NCBI RefSeq assembly: GCF_900188255.1
Contig: NZ_FZNS01000008.1
Coordinates: 1 to 64,000, forward strand
Length of the DNA: 64,000 nucleotides
Origin: Hymenobacter mucosus
GTDB lineage: Bacteria > Bacteroidota > Bacteroidia > Cytophagales > Hymenobacteraceae
Direction: 5' to 3'
In this document: positions 7,927 through 16,485 of the stretch, in pieces
Layout: every line of letters begins with the position of its first letter
How positions within the stretch are numbered: the first letter of the stretch is position 1
Notes under the pieces: generated by a model
Told to the model about the DNA's origin: nothing
What the model saw: the letters and a program-made list of their open reading frames with translations, nothing else
Database searches by the model: none
Program-made: the position numbers and the translations under genes

Positions 7927-8541
7927 ATGGAATTCCCTTCCAAACTCATAGAAAACGCCGTGGGCGAGCTGGCAAAGCTGCCGGGCGTGGGCAAGAAAAC
8001 CGCGCTACGACTGGCTCTGCATTTGCTTAAGGCCGAGACGGATACTACTGCCTCCCTGGCCGAAGCCTTGGCGAAGATGCGTTTTGAAATTCGCTACTGC
8101 GACACCTGCCACAACATCTCTGATACGGCCGAGTGCAGTATCTGCGCCAACCAGCTTCGCGACCAAAGCACGGTTTGCGTAGTATCGGACATTCGCGATG
8201 TTATTGCCATCGAAAATACGGCCCAATACCAAGGCACCTACCACGTGCTGGGCGGTGTGATTTCCCCCATTGAAGGCATCGGCCCTGGCGACCTGACCAT
8301 CGACTCGCTGGTAGAGCGTGTGACTAAGGACGGGTCCGAGATTCGGGAGGTTATTTTGGCCATCAGCCCCACTATGGAAGGCGACACGACGGCCTTCTAC
8401 CTCTCGCGCAAGCTGCGGGATATTCCCCAGGTGCACGTCAGCACTATTGCCCGCGGTATCCCCATGGGCGGCGAGCTAGAGTACGCCGACGAAATTACGC
8501 TGGGCCGTAGCATTGTGGAGCGCCAGCGTCAGGCTCGGTAG
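7927..8541 (+). CDS. recR: Recombination mediator protein RecR
   Basis: A 204-residue protein of the RecFOR pathway, which loads RecA on SSB-coated gapped DNA. It has the N-terminal helix-hairpin-helix (LAKLPGVGKKTALRLALHLL), the four-cysteine zinc finger CDTCHNISDTAECSIC at about 57-72, and a Toprim domain (CVVSDIRDVIAIENT, YHVLGGVISPIEGIGP). The C-terminal Walker-like block TIARGIPMGGELEYADEITL is also present. Length and order match canonical RecR. Start ATG is at 7927. A terminator follows. Confidence 0.96.
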   Translation: MEFPSKLIENAVGELAKLPGVGKKTALRLALHLLKAETDTTASLAEALAKMRFEIRYCDTCHNISDTAECSICANQLRDQSTVCVVSDIRDVIAIENTAQYQGTYHVLGGVISPIEGIGPGDLTIDSLVERVTKDGSEIREVILAISPTMEGDTTAFYLSRKLRDIPQVHVSTIARGIPMGGELEYADEITLGRSIVERQRQAR

Positions 8542-8580
8542 GCGTTTGCGGCGCCCGCCAGGAACTTAACATTTTCTTAA

Positions 8581-8615
8581 AAAAGCCTCTCGGACGGAAT
8601 CTGAGGGGCTTTTTT
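8581..8615 (+). terminator. Terminator after recR
   Basis: AAAAGCCTCTC pairs with GAGGGGCTTTT (one G-U pair) around an 11-base loop, followed by further T residues. Confidence 0.8.
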
Positions 8616-8743
8616 ATATCGTATGCACTGTTTCTAAGAGAATGCAAGGCGATTGTACTGCTGAGGTAGTAAGCCGTCCGGTTGTGTGATTCTTCGTTCG
8701 GTCAATCGTTGTTACCTTTCGTGGCCCTTCCCCGCCTGTACCT

Positions 8744-10726
8744 GTGCCGTCCTCCATTACGCTCTCGGTCGTCATCGTCAATTACAACGTCTGCTACTTT
8801 CTAGAGCAGGCGCTACTTTCGGTGCGGCGAGCAGTAGAAAAGCTAGGGCAGCCCGTGGAGGTGTTCGTGGTTGACAACAACTCGGTGGACGGCTCGGTGG
8901 CAATGGTGCACAGCCGGTTTCCGGAGGTTCATCTTATCGAAAATAAAAACAACCCTGGCTTTTCTCGCGCCAATAACCAAGCGCTGCGCCGGGCGCGGGG
9001 CAAGTACGTGCTTCTACTCAACCCCGACACGGTAGTAGAGGAAGATACCTTCCGGCTGTGCTGCGAGTTTATGGAAGCCCACCCCGACGCGGGAGGGCTG
9101 GGCGTGAAGATGCTTGATGGGCAGGGCCAGTTCCTGCCGGAAAGCAAGCGGGGCCTGCCTACGCCCTGGGTGGCGTTTTACAAGATATTTGGCCTAGCCC
9201 AGCTGTTTCCAACGTCGCGGCGCTTTGGGCGCTACCACTTAGGCTACCTCAATAAGGAGCAAACCCACCAGATAGAGGTGTTAAGCGGCGCTTTTATGCT
9301 GATGCGTCGGGAAGCCCTCGACCAAGTAGGCCTGCTGGATGAGGACTACTTTATGTACGGCGAGGATATTGACCTGTCGTATCGACTTACGCAGGCCGGC
9401 TGGAAAAACTACTATTACCCGGGTACGCGCATTATCCACTACAAAGGAGAAAGCACCAAGCGCACGAGCGTAAACTACGTTTTCGTGTTCTACCGGGCCA
9501 TGGTCATCTTCGCTCAGAAGCACTTTGCCCCCGGGCGAGCGGGCACTTTCCGCATTCTGATTAACCTCGCTATTTGGCTGCGAGCCGGCGCGGCGGTAAT
9601 AGAGCGCCTACTGGTGCAGGTGGCACCCGCCCTACTTGATGGTGCGCTGGTGTACGGAGGTATGTATTTTCTCAAAACGTATTGGGAGCAGAACCATCGG
9701 TACGTACGCGCGCCCTACCCCGATAAGTACATGGAAGTGGCCGTGCCGGTATACGTGGCAGTATGGTTGATTTCGTGCTTTTTCAGTGGGGCCTACGACA
9801 AGCCCATCCGCACCAGCCGTATTGTGCGGGGCATCTTTGTGGGCACGGTGCTAATATCGGCCGTCAGCAACTTCCTGGACCCGTGGCGCTTTTCCAAGGC
9901 CCTCATTGTGCTGGGAGCAGTGTGGGCGGTAGCGGCTTTGCTGCTCCGGCGCGAACTGGCTAACCTTATCCGGCACCGCACTTTTCGCCTGGCAGATCGG
10001 CACCAGAAAAACGTGGGCATCGTTGGCTCCCAGCAGGAAAGCCAGCGGGTGCGTCATTTGCTGGAACACGCCGCCGTACCGGCCCGCATCATTGGCTACA
10101 TCGAACCAAACGGGAGTGCCGCGCCGCCCGCCGACGATGTGCTGGGTGAGGTACGCCAGCTCGATGATATTATCCGCATCTACCAGCTGGATGAGTTGAT
10201 TTTTTGCGGGCGCGACCTTCCCGCCAGCCAAATTATTGGCCTAATGGTGTCGTTGCCCCAGCACCCGCCGGTAGCGTACAAAATCCTACCCCAAGACAGT
10301 GAGTACATCATTGGTAGCTCCGGCAAAAACTCGCCCGGCGACTACTACACGCTAGATATTACGCTCAATCTGTTTCGGCCCCAGCAGGTCCGCAACAAGC
10401 GCGTGCTCGACATCCTGACCAGCCTGTTCCTGCTGCTGGCTTCGCCGGTACTCGTGTGGTTGCAGACTCACAAAGGAGAGTTTCTTCGCAACTGCCTGCG
10501 GGTACTAGGTGGCTCGCGCACCTGGGTGGGCTTGCGCTACGCTGCCGCCCCTCGGCGGGTGGCACAGGCCATCCTGTCGCCGGCCGATGCGGCGCGCTCA
10601 GCCGCCCCGCTTACTGATGCCACTCGGCGGCGCCTGGAGCTACTTTATGCGAAAGACTACGAGCCAAGCATGGACCTGCGGCTGCTGCTCCGCTGCTTCC
10701 GGTGCCTGGGCCGCACAGACGGCTAG
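8744..10726 (+). CDS. GT2 glycosyltransferase fused to a truncated phosphoglycosyltransferase-like C-terminus
   Basis: A 660-residue chimera starting at GTG 8744. Residues 1-250 are a GT2 rhamnosyl/galactofuranosyl-type transferase: VVIVNYN, VVDNNSVDGS, LLNPDT and the acceptor-site MYGEDIDLSYR (catalytic ED about 207-208). Residues about 330-402 hold several membrane segments, and 420-510 a Rossmann-like nucleotide-sugar domain (KNVGIVGSQQES). Residues 551-660 resemble bacterial sugar transferases of the WcaJ/PglC type: NKRVLDILTSLFLLLASPVL, then RNCLRVLGG...TWVGLR and KDYEPSMDLRLLLRCF. The roughly 90-residue catalytic stretch with QERxG and KFRSM between SPVL and the WVGLR motif is missing. 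The GT2 part should act on nucleotide-sugar donors at the inner membrane, probably in polysaccharide or LPS assembly. The tail is likely non-catalytic. Confidence 0.82.
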   Translation: MPSSITLSVVIVNYNVCYFLEQALLSVRRAVEKLGQPVEVFVVDNNSVDGSVAMVHSRFPEVHLIENKNNPGFSRANNQALRRARGKYVLLLNPDTVVEEDTFRLCCEFMEAHPDAGGLGVKMLDGQGQFLPESKRGLPTPWVAFYKIFGLAQLFPTSRRFGRYHLGYLNKEQTHQIEVLSGAFMLMRREALDQVGLLDEDYFMYGEDIDLSYRLTQAGWKNYYYPGTRIIHYKGESTKRTSVNYVFVFYRAMVIFAQKHFAPGRAGTFRILINLAIWLRAGAAVIERLLVQVAPALLDGALVYGGMYFLKTYWEQNHRYVRAPYPDKYMEVAVPVYVAVWLISCFFSGAYDKPIRTSRIVRGIFVGTVLISAVSNFLDPWRFSKALIVLGAVWAVAALLLRRELANLIRHRTFRLADRHQKNVGIVGSQQESQRVRHLLEHAAVPARIIGYIEPNGSAAPPADDVLGEVRQLDDIIRIYQLDELIFCGRDLPASQIIGLMVSLPQHPPVAYKILPQDSEYIIGSSGKNSPGDYYTLDITLNLFRPQQVRNKRVLDILTSLFLLLASPVLVWLQTHKGEFLRNCLRVLGGSRTWVGLRYAAAPRRVAQAILSPADAARSAAPLTDATRRRLELLYAKDYEPSMDLRLLLRCFRCLGRTDG

Positions 10727-10904
10727 GCGCTGACCCTCGGGATGATACGTGGGCGTAGCTGGGCGTTAGAGAACGTAAAAGCGTAGGATGTTAGATTGGG
10801 CGGTGCCGAATCTTTTGCGTTCCTTACCACTTCGGTCTGCCCCAGTGGGCTGGCCGAGTTTGGTGCCTTCTGTACTTTTACGCTTTCCATCACCTCTACC
10901 GTTC

Positions 10905-12125
10905 ATGTCCGCAGTTTCTACCCTCGCGCCGTCTGTTCTGTCCGATCGTATCAATGCCATGCAGGAGTCGCAGACAATTGCCATGGCCAAAAAAGCCCGC
11001 GAGCTGGCCGCCCAAGGCTTAGATGTTATCAACCTAAGCTTTGGCGAACCCGACTTCCAGACCCCGCAGTATATCAAAGACGCCGCCAAGAAGGCGCTTG
11101 ACGAAGGTTTCACGTTCTACACGCCCGTACCCGGCTACCTCGACCTGCGCCAAGCCATCTGCGACAAGCTGCAGCGCGACAACCAGCTAGACTACAAGCC
11201 CGAAAATATTGTGGTGAGCACCGGGGCCAAGCAGTCGTTGGCCAACGTGGTGATGAGCATGGTCAACCCCGGCGACGAGGTTATCGTGTTTGCGCCCTAC
11301 TGGGTGAGCTACGAGGAGATGGTGAAGCTAGCCGAAGGTACGCCCGTACCGTTGATGGGCTCTCTGGAAAACGACTTTAAAGTGACGGCCGCCGAACTAG
11401 AAGCTGCCATTACGCCCCGCACCAAGCTCATCATGTATTCTTCGCCCTGTAATCCTACGGGCTCGGTGTTCTCGCGTGAAGAGCTGGCCGACATTGCGGA
11501 GGTAGTGGCCCGCCATCCGCAGGTGCATGTGCTAGCCGACGAAATCTATGAGTACATCAACTTCGTGGGCGAGCACGTGAGCATTGCGCAGTTCTCCGAC
11601 ATCAAAGACCGCGTAATCACGGTCAATGGCTTCTCGAAGGGCTATGCCATGACGGGCTGGCGCGTGGGCTACCTGGCGGCTCGCAAAGAAATTGCTTCAG
11701 CTTGTGAAAAGATGCAAAGCCAGATTACCTCTGGCACCTGCTCCGTAGCCCAGCGCGGTGCCTTGGCCGCCCTGCAAGGCGGGCGCACCTCCGCCGACGA
11801 AATGGTAGCCGCCTACCGTCGCCGTCGCGACCTAGTGCTGGAACTGGTGCAAGACGTGCCCGGCTTCCGCACGCCCACGCCTAGCGGCGCCTTCTACATT
11901 TTTCCCGATGTTACGGGGTACTTCGGCAAGCAGACCCCCGATGGCAGCACCATTACATCGGCCGCCGAGCTGGCGTTGTTCATTCTCAATGATGCCCATG
12001 TAGCGGCAGTAGACGGTGGGGCCTTCGGAGCACCCAACTGCATTCGTTTCAGCACCGCCGCCGCCGACGAAAAGCTGCGGGAGGCGTTTATTCGCATTAA
12101 AGCCAGCCTCCTGAAACTGGTTTAA
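10905..12125 (+). CDS. Aspartate-type class I pyridoxal-phosphate aminotransferase
   Basis: A 406-residue cytoplasmic aminotransferase of the fold-type I, subgroup Ib aspartate family. Visible are the N-terminal substrate block LSFGEPDFQTP, the cofactor-stacking region STGAKQSLANV, the conserved CNPTG of SSPCNPTGSV, ADEIYEYINF, and the Schiff-base lysine in NGFSKGYAMTGWRVGY. The C-terminal Arg that binds the substrate carboxylate is in APNCIRFSTA. It interconverts aspartate and oxaloacetate with 2-oxoglutarate/glutamate, possibly with broader specificity. A longer in-frame ORF begins at 10788, but ATG 10905 starts the natural MSAVSTLAPSVLSDRI sequence. TACTTTTA at 10873-10880 is a near -7 match. 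Confidence 0.93.
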   Translation: MSAVSTLAPSVLSDRINAMQESQTIAMAKKARELAAQGLDVINLSFGEPDFQTPQYIKDAAKKALDEGFTFYTPVPGYLDLRQAICDKLQRDNQLDYKPENIVVSTGAKQSLANVVMSMVNPGDEVIVFAPYWVSYEEMVKLAEGTPVPLMGSLENDFKVTAAELEAAITPRTKLIMYSSPCNPTGSVFSREELADIAEVVARHPQVHVLADEIYEYINFVGEHVSIAQFSDIKDRVITVNGFSKGYAMTGWRVGYLAARKEIASACEKMQSQITSGTCSVAQRGALAALQGGRTSADEMVAAYRRRRDLVLELVQDVPGFRTPTPSGAFYIFPDVTGYFGKQTPDGSTITSAAELALFILNDAHVAAVDGGAFGAPNCIRFSTAAADEKLREAFIRIKASLLKLV

Positions 12126-12258
12126 ACGCGTGGGCAAGCACGCCCACCCAGACGTAGTAACAGCGCTCCGGCGCAGAACACGTAGCAAAAGCCCCGGCTC
12201 AGCCGCCCCGCGTCGGGCAGAGCTGTTGGGGCCAAGGCTTGTGTCTGCGGCCGGAGCG

Positions 12259-12287
12259 TTGCACTATTGGCATACTACCTACCTTTG
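12259..12287 (+). promoter_or_regulatory. Promoter of the heptose-phosphate kinase gene
   Basis: TTG (12259-12261), an 18-base spacer and TACCTTTG (12280-12287) fit the Bacteroidota promoter. The -7 box lies downstream of the first possible start codon (12267), which supports the ATG at 12315. Confidence 0.55.
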
Positions 12288-12314
12288 CGGCTCATACCCC
12301 CTGATTTCGCCGTA

Positions 12315-13331
12315 ATGCCCGTTGCCGCCGTACCGCCCGCTTCTCTGCCCGAACTTTTTGCTGCCTTCGACCGCCTCACCGTCCTGATTGTGGGCGATGT
12401 GATGATGGATGCCTACGTGTGGGGCAAGGCCACCCGCCTCTCACCCGAAGCGCCGGTGCCGGTAGTAAATGTAAGCCGCACCGAGCAGCGCCTGGGTGGG
12501 GCCGCCAACGTAGCTCTGAACGTACAGGCTCTGGGAGCTACCCCATTGCTGTGCGCCGTGATAGGAGAGGACCAGGGCGGCGACCAGCTAGTGGAACTAC
12601 TGCATGCCACCGGCTTATCGGCCGAGGGCATTGTGCGCTCCGGCTACCGGCCTACCACCGTGAAGCAGCGCATTCTCGCCCATGGTCAGCAACTCCTACG
12701 CATCGATTCGGAGGTGGAAACAGACCTCAACGGCGAGGAAAATGCGGGCCTCACGGCCCGGTTTGAACAGCTTCTGTCTCGCGCCGACGTAGTGATTTTT
12801 GAGGATTATGATAAAGGCGTCCTCAATGAAACCAGCATTCAGCACTTCGTTCAGCTAGCCCGCCAGCAGGGCATTCCAACCGTCGTTGACCCCAAGAAAA
12901 AGAACTTCCTGGCGTATCGGAACTGTACGCTTTTCAAACCCAATTTGAAGGAGCTACGCGAAGGACTGAAGCTGGAGTTTGGCGATAATGACGCCGACCG
13001 GCCCCAGTTTGAAGCGGCGGTAGCGCGGCTGCGGGAGGTACTCACCCCCGAAATTGTGCTCGTGACGCTTTCGGAACGCGGCGTTTTCGTGGAGAACAGC
13101 GAAAGGAAGCCTACCTACATTCCGGCCCACCTGCGCAGCATCTCCGATGTATCGGGCGCCGGCGATACGGTCATCAGTATTGCGGCTCTGTGCGTGGCGC
13201 TGGGCTTGCCAGCTCCCACAACGGCCGCGTTGGCTAACCTGGGTGGGGGCTTAGTATGCGAGCAAGTAGGGGTAGTGCCCATCGAAAAAACCTTGCTCCT
13301 AGCCGAAGCTCAAGAGAAGCGGGTACTCTAG
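12315..13331 (+). CDS. rfaE1: D-glycero-beta-D-manno-heptose-7-phosphate kinase (PfkB family)
   Basis: A 338-residue PfkB-family carbohydrate kinase corresponding to the first domain of HldE; the cytidylyltransferase domain is absent. Key segments are the start of the fold VGDVMMDAYVWG, RLSPEAPVPVVNV, RLGGAANVALNVQALGA, the catalytic-base motif DVSGAGDTVIS with the GAGD anion hole, and VVDPKKKNF. It phosphorylates heptose-7-phosphate at C1 in ADP-heptose synthesis for the LPS core. The cytidylyltransferase partner is not in the window. A perfect inverted repeat terminator follows. Confidence 0.88.
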   Translation: MPVAAVPPASLPELFAAFDRLTVLIVGDVMMDAYVWGKATRLSPEAPVPVVNVSRTEQRLGGAANVALNVQALGATPLLCAVIGEDQGGDQLVELLHATGLSAEGIVRSGYRPTTVKQRILAHGQQLLRIDSEVETDLNGEENAGLTARFEQLLSRADVVIFEDYDKGVLNETSIQHFVQLARQQGIPTVVDPKKKNFLAYRNCTLFKPNLKELREGLKLEFGDNDADRPQFEAAVARLREVLTPEIVLVTLSERGVFVENSERKPTYIPAHLRSISDVSGAGDTVISIAALCVALGLPAPTTAALANLGGGLVCEQVGVVPIEKTLLLAEAQEKRVL

Positions 13332-13361
13332 CTAGGTAAGGTAAGTAAGGCAACAAAACAC

Positions 13362-13408
13362 CAGCGGGGCCGCGCCTAGTAAATAATTTACTAGGCGCGG
13401 CCCCGCTG
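13362..13408. terminator. Bidirectional terminator, 23-bp perfect inverted repeat
   Basis: Arms 13362-13384 and 13386-13408 are exact reverse complements with a one-base spacer, beginning CAGCGGGGCCGCGCC. It lies between the convergent kinase and hemE genes. There is an AT-rich centre but no long T run on either side. Confidence 0.75.
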
Positions 13409-13431
13409 CTTTGTGGGTGCGTATGCTGCTA

Positions 13432-14463
13432 CTACCGCTGGCGGGCGCTGTACTCCTTTACCGTTTCAATAAACACCTTCACGTTATCCGGATTGGTGTC
13501 GGGGTACACGCCGTGGCCTAAGTTGGCAATGTGGCGGTGCGGCCCAAATTGGTCAAGCATTTGTTTGGTTGCGGTGCGCACTTGCTCGGGCGTGCCGTAG
13601 AGGGCGCAAGGGTCGAGGTTGCCCTGTAGCGTTTTGTTGCCAACGAGAGGGCGCACGGTGCGGGCATCTTGGTTCCAGTCGAGGCCGATGGTGCGGCAAG
13701 GAAGCTGGGCAAATTCCTCTACGGCCCAGAAGGCACCCTTCGCAAATACCGTTACGGGTACTTCCGGAATGGCCTGGCAAATTTCGGCAATGTAGCGGGT
13801 GCTAAATTCCTGGTAGTGGGCGGGTGGTAGAATGCCCGCCCAGGAGTCGAATACCTGCACAATGTTGGCGCCGGCTTCCACTTGCGCGCGTAGGTAGGCA
13901 ATGGTCGTATCCGTGATTTTGCGCAGCAGCTGGTGGGCCAGTGCCGGCTCGGCGTAGAGCAGGCGGCGGGCCTTGCTGAAGGTTTTGGAGCCGTGGCCTT
14001 CTACCATGTAGGCCAAGATGGTCCAGGGGGCGCCCGCAAAGCCAATCAGTGGCACGCGGCCATTGAGGGCCTGCTTAGTGACGCGAATGGCCTCCAGCAC
14101 GTAGCCCAAATGCTCCTCCGGGTCGGCCACGCGCATGCGCTCCACATCGTGGGCCGTTTTGATGGTTTCAGGAAACAACGGGCCGCGGGCTTCCACCATC
14201 TCGTAGGTGAGGCCCATGGCTTCTGGCACCACCAGAATGTCGGAAAAGATAATGGCGGCGTCTACGTCGAGCGCATCCACGGGCTGGATGGTGACTTCGG
14301 CGGCCAGCTCGGGAGTTTCTACTAGTTCTTTGAAGCCGCTGAGACGGCCCCGCAGGGCACGATATTCGGGCAGGATGCGGCCGGCTTGGCGCATGAGCCA
14401 TACGGGGGTGCGCTCAGTTTCTTCGCCACGGGCGGCACGGAGGAGGAGGTCGTTCTTCAGCAT
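13432..14463 (-). CDS. hemE: Uroporphyrinogen decarboxylase
   Basis: A 343-residue cytoplasmic haem-pathway enzyme that decarboxylates the four acetates of uroporphyrinogen III to give coproporphyrinogen III. The first signature TPVWLMRQAGRILPEYRALR holds the conserved substrate-binding Arg residues. The second signature region GFAGAPWTILAYMVEGHGSK is intact, as are the catalytic Asp of IIFSDILVVPEA and the C-terminal NLGHGVYPDTNPDNV. Length matches the family. The start at 14463 lies eight bases after a perfect -7 box. The lipoprotein gene upstream runs the same way but is separated by this promoter, so hemE is probably transcribed alone. Confidence 0.96.
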   Translation of the reverse strand: MLKNDLLLRAARGEETERTPVWLMRQAGRILPEYRALRGRLSGFKELVETPELAAEVTIQPVDALDVDAAIIFSDILVVPEAMGLTYEMVEARGPLFPETIKTAHDVERMRVADPEEHLGYVLEAIRVTKQALNGRVPLIGFAGAPWTILAYMVEGHGSKTFSKARRLLYAEPALAHQLLRKITDTTIAYLRAQVEAGANIVQVFDSWAGILPPAHYQEFSTRYIAEICQAIPEVPVTVFAKGAFWAVEEFAQLPCRTIGLDWNQDARTVRPLVGNKTLQGNLDPCALYGTPEQVRTATKQMLDQFGPHRHIANLGHGVYPDTNPDNVKVFIETVKEYSARQR

Positions 14464-14471
14464 AGGAAGTA

Positions 14472-14479
14472 CAAAGATA
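14472..14479 (-). promoter_or_regulatory. -7 promoter box of hemE
   Basis: CAAAGATA on the plus strand reads TATCTTTG on the coding strand, a perfect TAnnTTTG, eight bases before the hemE ATG. A TTG at 14497-14499 lies 17 bases further upstream. The transcript would have almost no 5' leader. Confidence 0.5.
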
Positions 14480-14513
14480 GGTCGCCCGCGCTACCACAAC
14501 ATAAGCAATTAGG

Positions 14514-15005
14514 CTACGGAATAGATATTGGGCCCTTCATAAGGTAAATAACAAGCCGCTTGGGTTCGGATAGAGCTTTAATCACGGCTTCCTCGCCTTC
14601 GGGCGGATGCTGTTCATGAACACGATTAAGCGTCGCTGAATCTAACTGTGTATACCAAAAGCTGATAAACACATGGGTGAGAGTATCCACTGTTATAGTG
14701 GTGTCCCTGACTAGATGATTCAGGCTATTAACAACCTTGATTCGGTGCTCGCCTGACTTTGCTAATACAGAATAACCATCATATTGGTCGGCAATACCAG
14801 AATAGCGAAAGGTGTCTTGAGCTACTACTGTTGTATCCCACTTGATTAGCAGATCCGTGGCTGGTTGGGTCCTACTACCATTCTCCACGTAGAAATAAAC
14901 CGGAAAAGACTGTGCGGGAGTTTCTCGGTACGGTAGAGCTGGGCTATTGCAGCTATATAACCCATGATAAAGCAGTATGACCAGTAACAAGGCTGCCTTT
15001 TTCAT
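14514..15005 (-). CDS. Small lipoprotein, function unknown
   Basis: A 163-residue predicted lipoprotein with signal MKKAALLLVILLYHGLYSC and Cys19 as the lipid site. The mature part looks like a single beta-sandwich (VYFYVENGSRTQPATDLLIK, HRIKVVNSLNHLVRDTTITV), similar in pattern to small envelope beta proteins. No catalytic motif is seen. The gene is 13 bases downstream of marC in the same direction, so it is probably co-transcribed with it. Confidence 0.6.
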   Translation of the reverse strand: MKKAALLLVILLYHGLYSCNSPALPYRETPAQSFPVYFYVENGSRTQPATDLLIKWDTTVVAQDTFRYSGIADQYDGYSVLAKSGEHRIKVVNSLNHLVRDTTITVDTLTHVFISFWYTQLDSATLNRVHEQHPPEGEEAVIKALSEPKRLVIYLMKGPISIP

Positions 15006-15018
15006 CTGGCTCTGCAGT

Positions 15019-15645
15019 TTACCGGCTCAGGCCCGGAAACAGTGCTACAATGGCCGTAGCCAAGAAATTCACCCCGATGGCCAGCGTCAGGAAGCCCATG
15101 ATGCGGGCCAGCGCGGCCATGCCGGGCCGCCCCAGAAACCGCGTGAGCCGGAGCGACGACATCAGGATGATGTACGCAGCCAGAGCTACCAAGCAGAAGC
15201 CTAGCACAATTAGCCCCATATCCGGCACGCTCAGCTTTTTTGTAAACAGGCCAATGCATACGGCCATGGAGCCCGGTCCTGAGAGCATGGGCATAGCCAG
15301 GGGCGTGAAGCTGATGTCATTTTTGTGCATACTTTCTTCCAGGGTCGCATCCGATACTTTGGCGCGGTTGCCACCGGGCGTGAGCAGGTCGAAAGCAGAA
15401 CGCATGAGCAGGATGCCGCCCGCAATGCGCAGATGATGGATGTTGATACCAAAGAAGTTCAACACGTACTGGCCCGCAAAGAAGGATACCGTCAGGACCG
15501 CTACCATGTACAAGCAGGCCTTGAGGCCAATATTCGCTCGTTCGGCAGGCGTATCCTCCTCAGTCAGGGTCAGAAACACCGGCATAGCCCCGAAGGGGTT
15601 TACTACCGAGAACAAGGTAGTGAAAGTGGCAAGCAGGATTTCCAT
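15019..15645 (-). CDS. MarC family integral membrane protein
   Basis: A 208-residue inner-membrane protein with six hydrophobic segments. It opens with the family hallmark TLFSVVNPFGAMPVFLTLT and carries RIAGGILLMRSAFDLL and the PLAMPMLSGPGSMA motif of the second repeat. MarC/UPF0056 proteins are transporter-like but their substrate is unsettled; the early link to multiple antibiotic resistance was not upheld. It is divergent from purE; the promoter-like TACCTTTA (minus strand, 15672-15679) lies upstream. The lipoprotein gene follows 13 bases downstream. Confidence 0.9.
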   Translation of the reverse strand: MEILLATFTTLFSVVNPFGAMPVFLTLTEEDTPAERANIGLKACLYMVAVLTVSFFAGQYVLNFFGINIHHLRIAGGILLMRSAFDLLTPGGNRAKVSDATLEESMHKNDISFTPLAMPMLSGPGSMAVCIGLFTKKLSVPDMGLIVLGFCLVALAAYIILMSSLRLTRFLGRPGMAALARIMGFLTLAIGVNFLATAIVALFPGLSR

Positions 15646-15713
15646 AAATAGGGGAGCACAGTATGGATGAGTAAAGGTACGAGCCTTTGAGAATCAGCAA
15701 ACAGGGAAAATGC

Positions 15714-15721
15714 TATGTTTG
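15714..15721 (+). promoter_or_regulatory. -7 promoter box upstream of purE
   Basis: TATGTTTG is a perfect TAnnTTTG match 75 bases before the purE ATG. It lies inside the longer upstream ORF extension, arguing against the earlier start at 15710. Confidence 0.45.
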
Positions 15722-15796
15722 AGGAGGAAACTCCCTTTCCGGGGGCGCGTAGAAGCCTATCCCGCCCTGCCCTGTCCTGTTTCTCTACATCGTCCC

Positions 15797-16354
15797 ATGA
15801 GCACTACCCTTCCCGCCTCTTCGGCGGCCGACACACCAGCTCCCAACGATACGCCCCTCGTGGGCATCATCATGGGCTCCCAGTCAGACCTCAAAACCAT
15901 GTCGGCGGCGGCCGAGCTGCTCCGGCAGTTTGGCGTCACCTACGAAATCACCCTGGTGTCGGCCCACCGTACTCCGCACCGCCTAGTGGAGTACGCCGAA
16001 ACCGCCCGCAAGCGCGGCCTGCGCGTTATCATTGCCGGTGGGGGAGGAGCGGCCCACCTGCCGGGCATGGTGGCCTCGTTCACTACGCTGCCGGTTATTG
16101 GCGTACCCATCAACTCCGTTACCTCCATTCACGGACTCGATTCCATTCTGTCCATGCTGCAAATGCCGGCCGGAGTACCCGTGGCGACCGTAGCCCTCGA
16201 CGGAGCCGCCAACGCCGCCGTGCTAGCCACCCAAATGCTGGCGCTCACCAACGCCCGCTTGGCCGACGTGTTGGAAAAATACCGTACTTCGCTTAAAGAC
16301 AAGGTAATGCGCACCATTGAGGAGCTGCGCAAGGGTGGGTTTAGCGACGATTAG
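15797..16354 (+). CDS. purE: 5-(carboxyamino)imidazole ribonucleotide mutase
   Basis: A 185-residue class I PurE that moves the carboxyl group of N5-CAIR to give CAIR in purine synthesis. Diagnostic motifs are VGIIMGSQSDLKTM, the substrate loop SAHRTPHRL with the catalytic His, VIIAGGGGAAHLPGM, and IHGLDSILSMLQMPAGVPVA. The N-terminal 22 residues before the core (MSTTLPASSAADTPAPNDTP) are a disordered extension. ATG 15797 is chosen because the core begins shortly after and a promoter box precedes it. No purK is adjacent. Confidence 0.95.
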   Translation: MSTTLPASSAADTPAPNDTPLVGIIMGSQSDLKTMSAAAELLRQFGVTYEITLVSAHRTPHRLVEYAETARKRGLRVIIAGGGGAAHLPGMVASFTTLPVIGVPINSVTSIHGLDSILSMLQMPAGVPVATVALDGAANAAVLATQMLALTNARLADVLEKYRTSLKDKVMRTIEELRKGGFSDD

Positions 16355-16485
16355 GTGACGGCATGAAAAGTGCAGTGGAGATGAGGGGCGTACTTTCGCC
16401 TAGCCAATGACCCGGCTTCATCTTCCCGCACAACGTTCACCTCGCTTGTTGCTTTCTTCTGTACCCACCCTTAGCTCCCTCGCAA

